The notes under the pieces: generated by a model
What the model was told of the DNA's origin: nothing
Databases searched by the model: none
Seen by the model: only the letters and a program-made list of their open reading frames with translations
Shown: in pieces, positions 6,816-10,218 of the stretch
How the letters are laid out: each line of letters opens with the position of its first letter
Position numbering within the stretch: the first letter of the stretch is position 1
Assembly: GCA_035946955.1 (NCBI GenBank)
Contig: DASYYE010000497.1
Span: 1 to 10,218, forward strand
From: DASYYE01 sp035946955
GTDB taxonomy: Bacteria > Actinomycetota > Actinomycetes > Streptosporangiales > Streptosporangiaceae
Reading direction: 5' to 3'
DNA: 10,218 bases
Made by a program: the position numbers and the translations under genes

Positions 6816-6846
6816 CTTCTTTGGAAGAAGTGACCCTTTGGTCACT
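6816..6846. repeat. Two back-to-back palindromes upstream of the HNH gene
   Basis: CTTCTT-TGG-AAGAAG (6816-6830) is followed, sharing two bases, by AGTGACC-CTTT-GGTCACT (6829-6846). Both are perfect inverted repeats with 3- and 4-nt centres. They lie at the boundary between the MFS remnant and the HNH promoter. They may be operators, a terminator for transcription coming from the left, or the edge of an inserted segment; the sequence does not decide. Confidence 0.6.
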
Positions 6847-6870
6847 GCCTTGTGTTGGCGGTCGGCCGAA

Positions 6871-6893
6871 ATGTCATTGGCTCGCTCTATACT
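6871..6893 (+). promoter_or_regulatory. RecA-NDp (PafBC-type) DNA-damage promoter
   Basis: ATGTCATTG (6871-6879), an 8-nt spacer (6880-6887) and TATACT (6888-6893) fit the actinobacterial RecA-NDp motif TTGTCRGTG-N8-TANNNT. The first element matches at 7 of 9 positions, with the TGTC core kept; spacing is exact and the -10 fits. No better -35 element lies at 16-18 nt, as expected for this activator-dependent promoter class, which PafBC controls. It lies 40 nt before the HNH start codon. Confidence 0.65.
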
Positions 6894-6908
6894 AGAACTA
6901 GTGTTCGA
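6893..6908. promoter_or_regulatory. LexA SOS box overlapping the -10
   Basis: TAGAAC-TAGT-GTTCGA matches the mycobacterial/actinobacterial LexA box TCGAAC-N4-GTTCGA at 11 of 12 defined positions. It starts at the last base of the TATACT -10 and covers the probable transcription start, a standard repressor position. The HNH GTG is 25 nt downstream. Genes of this 13E12/DUF222 family in Mycobacterium tuberculosis are known to carry SOS boxes, which supports the reading. Confidence 0.75.
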
Positions 6909-6932
6909 GACTCAAGTGAGGAGGTTAGTCCA

Positions 6933-8504
6933 GTGCGGGATCCGCAGCAGGTGGCCAGCCCAGCGCAAGCGCTGGACATGCTCACCGCAGCGCTCGGATA
7001 CCTGAATGCGGTGGATGTCGCCTCCCTGCCCACCACCACCCAGGCCGAGGTGCTGAAGGGCCTGGAGCAGGTGCAGTCACGGCACACTGCGGCCCGCTCC
7101 CGTGCACTGGCGGCGTTCAGCGCCCAGGCCGGGCACGAAGACGACGGTTTAGGCAGCGCGCGGATGTGGCTGACGTTCCACACCCGCACCACCCGCCACG
7201 CCGCCGCCGGGTCGATGGCGTGGATGCGGCGGCTCGCAGCGCACCCGGTCATTGGAAAGGCGCTTGCCGCCGGGGAGCTGTCGTTGTCGTGGGCGCGGCA
7301 GTTCTGTGACTGGTCTGACCGGCTGCCTGCGGACCGTCATGAAGACGCGGACCGGATCCTGTGCGGTGCTGCGGCCGCTGGGGCTGAGCTGAAGGACATC
7401 GCGGGCCTAGCCGAGGAGATGTATGCCCGGACCCGTGAGCCCGACGTGGACGGTGATGGCGGGTTCAGTGACCGGTGGCTGCGCATGGATGTCACCTTCG
7501 GCGGTGCGGGCCGCGTGGACGGTGACCTGTCCCCCGGCTGCGCGGCCGCACTGGGCGCCGTCCTGGACGCATTAGGCAAGCGCGCCGGCCCCGAAGACCT
7601 CCGCACCGCCGCCCAGCGCCACCACGACGCGCTCGAAGACGCCTGCCGACGGCTGATCGCCAGCGGCATGCTGCCCGACCGCGCTGGCCAGCCCACCCAG
7701 GCGCAGGTACACCTGTCGCTGCGGGACCTGCTGGGACTGGCTGACGGGGCGGAGGGCTCGCTGGCCGAGCAGGCCTGGCGCAGCACCAGTGGCCCAGGGT
7801 GGCTGACCGGCCCCGAAGCCGCCGCCGCAGCGTGTGACGCGACGCTGGTGCCGATAGTGACCGGGCATGTGGACTGGGCCGCAGTGGACCAGCTCACCCA
7901 GGTGTTCCTAGCCATCTGTGAACTCCCCGACCACGCCACCCCCGCGGCCGACAGCACAGGCCCAGGCGCGCCGGTCACGGGCTCCTCAGGCGCGGACGCC
8001 TTCGGCCAGGACGGCCCAAGCCCCAGCGTGGCAGGCAGCGGCATCATGGGCTCGGAGCTGTCCTCGGCGACCCGGGACCGGCTAGCACGGGCCCTGCTCG
8101 GCCTGTCGGTCCAGGCGCTGTCCGGACCCGGCGGCCTCGCCGCCGCGCTGCGCGCCCGCCTCGGTGTCCCACTCGCGACAGTCAGCCTGCCACTGGACGT
8201 GGGCAGCCCGACGCCGGTGATCCCGCCGCACCTGCGGCGGGCCGCACTGGCCCGCCACCCCTGCTGCGCGTTCCCGGGATGCGACACCCCAGCCACCGTG
8301 TGTGACATCCACCACCTGCTACCCCGCTCCGACGGCGGATCCACCGCACTGCCCAACCTGGTACCACTATGCCGCTTCCACCACCTGGTGGCCGTCCACG
8401 ACTGGGGCTGGCGACTGACCCTGCACCCTGATGGGACCACCACTGCCACCAGCCCCCAAGGCCGCACCATCCACAGCCACAGCCCACCCATCCGGGCCGC
8501 ATGA
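6933..8504 (+). CDS. DUF222/13E12-family HNH endonuclease-like protein
   Basis: A 523-residue member of the DUF222/13E12 REP family. The DUF222 region covers roughly residues 20-340 (for example LPTTTQAEVLKGLEQVQSRH and the segment from MDVTFGGAGR). A Pro/Ser/Gly-rich linker follows, then a C-terminal HNH domain from about residue 435. The HNH has Cys 445/450/457, the DIHH motif with H460/H461, N475, C480 and H483/H484, so both metal-binding and catalytic positions look intact. GTG 6933 is chosen because AGGAGG (6919-6924) lies 8 nt upstream; an in-frame extension to 6852 would overlap the promoter. The upstream LexA box and RecA-NDp motif predict induction by DNA damage. The biological role of this family is not established; nuclease activity is inferred from the HNH motif. 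Confidence 0.93.
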   Translation: MRDPQQVASPAQALDMLTAALGYLNAVDVASLPTTTQAEVLKGLEQVQSRHTAARSRALAAFSAQAGHEDDGLGSARMWLTFHTRTTRHAAAGSMAWMRRLAAHPVIGKALAAGELSLSWARQFCDWSDRLPADRHEDADRILCGAAAAGAELKDIAGLAEEMYARTREPDVDGDGGFSDRWLRMDVTFGGAGRVDGDLSPGCAAALGAVLDALGKRAGPEDLRTAAQRHHDALEDACRRLIASGMLPDRAGQPTQAQVHLSLRDLLGLADGAEGSLAEQAWRSTSGPGWLTGPEAAAAACDATLVPIVTGHVDWAAVDQLTQVFLAICELPDHATPAADSTGPGAPVTGSSGADAFGQDGPSPSVAGSGIMGSELSSATRDRLARALLGLSVQALSGPGGLAAALRARLGVPLATVSLPLDVGSPTPVIPPHLRRAALARHPCCAFPGCDTPATVCDIHHLLPRSDGGSTALPNLVPLCRFHHLVAVHDWGWRLTLHPDGTTTATSPQGRTIHSHSPPIRAA

Positions 8505-8897
8505 CGACCGAGCCATCACCTCACCACCTGTGAGGCAAAATCTTGACCGGGTGCTGCAGTGGGTACATGACATCGCAACTCGCTACATCGTCCATCGCCC
8601 CAAAGGGCAGCCATCAGCGGACAGCGCACACAAGCCTCGGCCCGGCATCAACGCAACCTGTTCGGTCTCCGTCAGCAGTGCGCCGACTGGGACCAGTGCC
8701 AGTGGGATGGGCCAGAAGCCATCGCGCATGTGGTGAAGGCACTGACTGGTCTGACCGAAGATCAGCAGCGCGCGGCCATTACACTCCGTGCCCGATAAGC
8801 GGTGCGCGCTATCCAAGCCAGGAACGTTCGGCTCCCGCTGCACTGGACTTCCAAGACCTGCTCATGATTTCCAATAGCTCAAGAAGGACGAGGAACA
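8505..8897. other. Intergenic segment: hairpin, coding remnant, acetyltransferase leader
   Basis: No complete gene. A 6-bp hairpin CCTCAC-CACCT-GTGAGG (8519-8535) follows the HNH stop by 14 nt and may terminate it. An open plus-strand frame (described separately) ends at 8798. The last 100 bases, AT-richer, precede the acetyltransferase. GAACGTTC (8822-8829) is palindromic but lacks the spacer of a LexA box. Confidence 0.5.
8643..8798 (+). pseudogene. 3' remnant of an unrecognised gene
   Basis: The plus frame from about 8643 to TAA 8796-8798 reads as a natural C-terminus: RHQRNLFGLRQQCADWDQ, then DGPEAIAHVVKALTGLTEDQ and a basic tail ending LRAR. The frame is open back to a TGA near 8570, but no start codon with a ribosome site precedes the coding-like part; the first in-frame GTG is deep inside. 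I infer a 5'-truncated gene and do not recognise the family. It lies between the HNH gene and the acetyltransferase. Confidence 0.45.
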
Positions 8898-9377
8898 ATG
8901 CTGACGGTAACCACTGCCGAGCCGCGTGACGCGGCAGCAATGGCAGACCTCTTCCTAGAGATGGACCGCTTCTATGATGAAATTACCATAGAGCCAGCCG
9001 GTACTAAGACCCACCAGATCGAATCTGTACTGTTCGCGACGCCACCGCCAGCTTATGCATTGCTCGCATGGGATGGGCCCGAACTTGTGGGTATAGCAGC
9101 TTATTCCTTTCTGTGGCCAGCTGCCCTAACATCCAAGTCGCTCTACCTGAAAGAACTCTACGTTCGTCAACAGCACCGCAGGAAAGGAGTCGGCAGGCTG
9201 CTGATGCAGTACCTATTCAAGGTCGCCAGAGACAAAGAGTGCAGTCGCGTCGAATGGACAACCGACGAGAGTAACGCGAACGCACAGGACTTCTACAAGG
9301 ACTTGGGCGTCCAGGTGAACCCTTCAAAGGTCTTCTATAGGATCGAGATCGAGAGTTCTCTAACCTCTGAGGCGTGA
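8898..9377 (+). CDS. GNAT-family N-acetyltransferase
   Basis: A 159-residue GNAT protein, complete for a single-domain member. Motif A is clear: LYLKELYVRQQHRRKGVGRL (82-101), where RRKGVG is the acetyl-CoA pyrophosphate loop. The following segment SRVEWTTDESNANAQDFYKDLGV (116-138) is motif B with the typical N-x-x-A-x-x-F-Y pattern. The acceptor substrate is unknown. ATG 8898 has AGGAcgAGGA directly upstream. GC is visibly lower than that of its neighbours (a 60-base sample is 50% against about 70% around) and codon use differs (ACC, ATA and CTA mixed with A/T-ending codons), suggesting horizontal acquisition. It lies between the HNH gene and a truncated copy of that gene's 3' end. Confidence 0.9.
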   Translation: MLTVTTAEPRDAAAMADLFLEMDRFYDEITIEPAGTKTHQIESVLFATPPPAYALLAWDGPELVGIAAYSFLWPAALTSKSLYLKELYVRQQHRRKGVGRLLMQYLFKVARDKECSRVEWTTDESNANAQDFYKDLGVQVNPSKVFYRIEIESSLTSEA

Positions 9378-9392
9378 AGGAGTCGCGGCCTT

Positions 9393-9480
9393 TTCCACCA
9401 CCTGGTGGCCGTCCACGCCTGGGGCTGGCACTCACCCTGCACCCTGATCGCACCACCACCGCCACAGACCGCTGCCCAAG
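9393..9480 (+). pseudogene. Truncated, frameshifted duplicate of the HNH gene 3' end
   Basis: Bases 9393-9417 are identical to 8376-8400 within the HNH motif (encoding FHHLVAVH), and similarity continues to about 9480 (counterpart about 8460) with scattered substitutions. One base is missing after GGGGCTGGC, so the frame shifts right after the conserved WGW. No upstream HNH or DUF222 sequence precedes this copy; it begins 15 nt after the acetyltransferase stop. It is in the same orientation as the intact gene. Confidence 0.8.
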
Positions 9481-9587
9481 CCGCCGACCAGACAGCAGCC
9501 CCAGCAGGATGGCCAGACCGCGAACCCGGCCCGACGCCCGGCATGGCCTCACGTGATCGGCATCCGCTGTCCCTCTACCATGGCGGG

Positions 9588-9929
9588 ATGGCCGTGTACC
9601 TATTCGCAGGGATACCAGTGAGCGACTTCGCCAAGGCGCTGACCTGGTACGAGATGCTGCTCGGTCGCCCGCCGTCGTCGTTCCCCCACGATACGGAGGC
9701 CGTGTGGGAACTCGCTGAACGCCGCTTGGTGTACATCGTCCAGCGGCCGGAACACGCTGGCCACGCAATGCACACCATCATGGTCAACGATCTCGACACC
9801 CTGGTGGCAGAGATTGCCCAGCGGGGATTGGACCCCGCGAAAGACGAGACCTACCCGAACGGCGTCCGCAAGACCACCTACGTCGACCCTGACGGAAACG
9901 AGACGGGGTTCGGCGGGCTCCCACACTGA
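9588..9929 (+). CDS. VOC (glyoxalase/bleomycin-resistance) family protein
   Basis: A 113-residue single VOC-fold protein. It opens with the beta strand AGIPVSDFAKALTWYEMLLG (7-26), typical of the first babb motif, and closes with TYVDPDGNETGFGG (97-110), the usual final motif with E105 as potential metal ligand. Family members include lyases, dioxygenases and drug-sequestering proteins; nothing here fixes which. ATG 9588 gives a normal N-terminus. The in-frame region back to 9405 is the out-of-frame HNH remnant and is excluded. There is no clear ribosome site; a weak -10-like TACCAT (9576-9581), 17 nt after GTGATC (9553-9558), would place the start of the transcript at or near the ATG, so a leaderless message is possible. 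Confidence 0.85.
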   Translation: MAVYLFAGIPVSDFAKALTWYEMLLGRPPSSFPHDTEAVWELAERRLVYIVQRPEHAGHAMHTIMVNDLDTLVAEIAQRGLDPAKDETYPNGVRKTTYVDPDGNETGFGGLPH

Positions 9930-9984
9930 CCGCCAGCTGCCGCAAGTGGCATCAGACAGTGGCCGTGCGCTTCGGCGCCTCTAG

Positions 9985-9997
9985 GTTCGCTACGAAC
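9985..9997. repeat. Short perfect inverted repeat upstream of carbonic anhydrase
   Basis: GTTCG-CTA-CGAAC has 5-bp arms and a 3-nt centre. It lies 56 nt after the VOC stop and 150 nt before the carbonic anhydrase start. It could be a small operator or part of a terminator; the arms are in the opposite order to a LexA box. The rest of 9930-10146 shows no gene and no well-formed promoter. Confidence 0.4.
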
Positions 9998-10146
9998 TGC
10001 GGATTGATGCGCTCACCTCCGGGTACGACGGCAGCGCACCCCATATGGCCGTATTCCCTATGTATGAAGTAGACATGGGGGAGGCTGCGGCTGATGCCCA
10101 AACTCCGTGGGCTGCGACACACGCATCAGGATGGATGGGAGCCATC

Positions 10147-10218
10147 ATGTCTGTGACCGACGAGTTCCTCGCGAACAACGCCAGCTACGCCAAGTCCTTC
10201 TCCGGCCCGTTGCCGATG
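10147..10218 (+). CDS. Beta-carbonic anhydrase, 5' end only
   Basis: Only the first 24 codons are inside the window. The N-terminus MSVTDEFLANNASYAKSF followed by SGPLPM matches the start of actinobacterial beta-carbonic anhydrases (Rv1284-like), where the zinc-site CMDAR motif comes soon after. ATG 10147 is preceded by GGGAG (10137-10141) with a 5-nt gap. These enzymes interconvert CO2 and bicarbonate in the cytoplasm. The zinc ligands lie beyond the window edge, so function rests on the N-terminal similarity alone. Confidence 0.75.
   Translation, partial: MSVTDEFLANNASYAKSFSGPLPM

Noticed and set aside
8822..8829. GAACGTTC palindrome as a LexA site before the acetyltransferase
   Set aside because: The actinobacterial LexA box needs four bases between GAAC and GTTC; here there are none.
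9405..9587. N-terminal extension of the VOC protein back to 9405
   Set aside because: The extension reads out of frame through the HNH gene remnant and is rich in Pro/Ala; the VOC fold starts normally at 9588.

Overview
The window looks like chromosomal DNA of a high-GC actinobacterium. Most genes show about 70% GC and strong G/C third-position bias. The families are typical of that phylum: an OmpR-type two-component pair, a DUF2993 (LmeA-like) envelope protein, a DUF222/13E12 HNH protein, GTG and TTG starts, and a beta-carbonic anhydrase. Genus cannot be read from this sequence.

Layout. (1) 128-2472: a translationally coupled response regulator and sensor histidine kinase (stop and start overlap). 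The kinase begins with a perfect 27-bp tandem repeat. (2) 2473-3162: a gene-poor stretch with two adjacent hairpins, a possible small minus-strand ORF and an AT-richer patch. (3) 3163-6117: a tight plus-strand cluster of a DUF2993 protein, a fold-type III PLP amino acid dehydratase/deaminase with zinc-site residues, a RidA imine deaminase and a P-loop small-molecule kinase-like protein. The dehydratase and RidA form a sensible pair, because the first should release reactive enamine/imine products that the second hydrolyses. (4) 6118-6800: gene remnants on the minus strand, including an MFS transporter cut at both ends. (5) 6816-8504: a DUF222/HNH gene behind two back-to-back palindromes and a promoter with two DNA-damage signatures, a near-consensus LexA box and a RecA-NDp (PafBC-type) motif, both positioned on the same -10. 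(6) 8505-9587: an orphan coding remnant, a lower-GC GNAT acetyltransferase, and a frameshifted second copy of the HNH gene's 3' end. (7) 9588-10218: a small VOC-family protein, then the first 24 codons of a beta-carbonic anhydrase running off the window.

The stretch from about 6118 to 9587 reads as an accessory, recombining region between conserved blocks. The strongest item for follow-up is the doubly DNA-damage-marked promoter of the HNH gene. Next are the partial duplication of that gene around the low-GC acetyltransferase and the dehydratase/RidA/kinase cluster. I saw no CRISPR array, rRNA, tRNA, transposase or complete insertion sequence.
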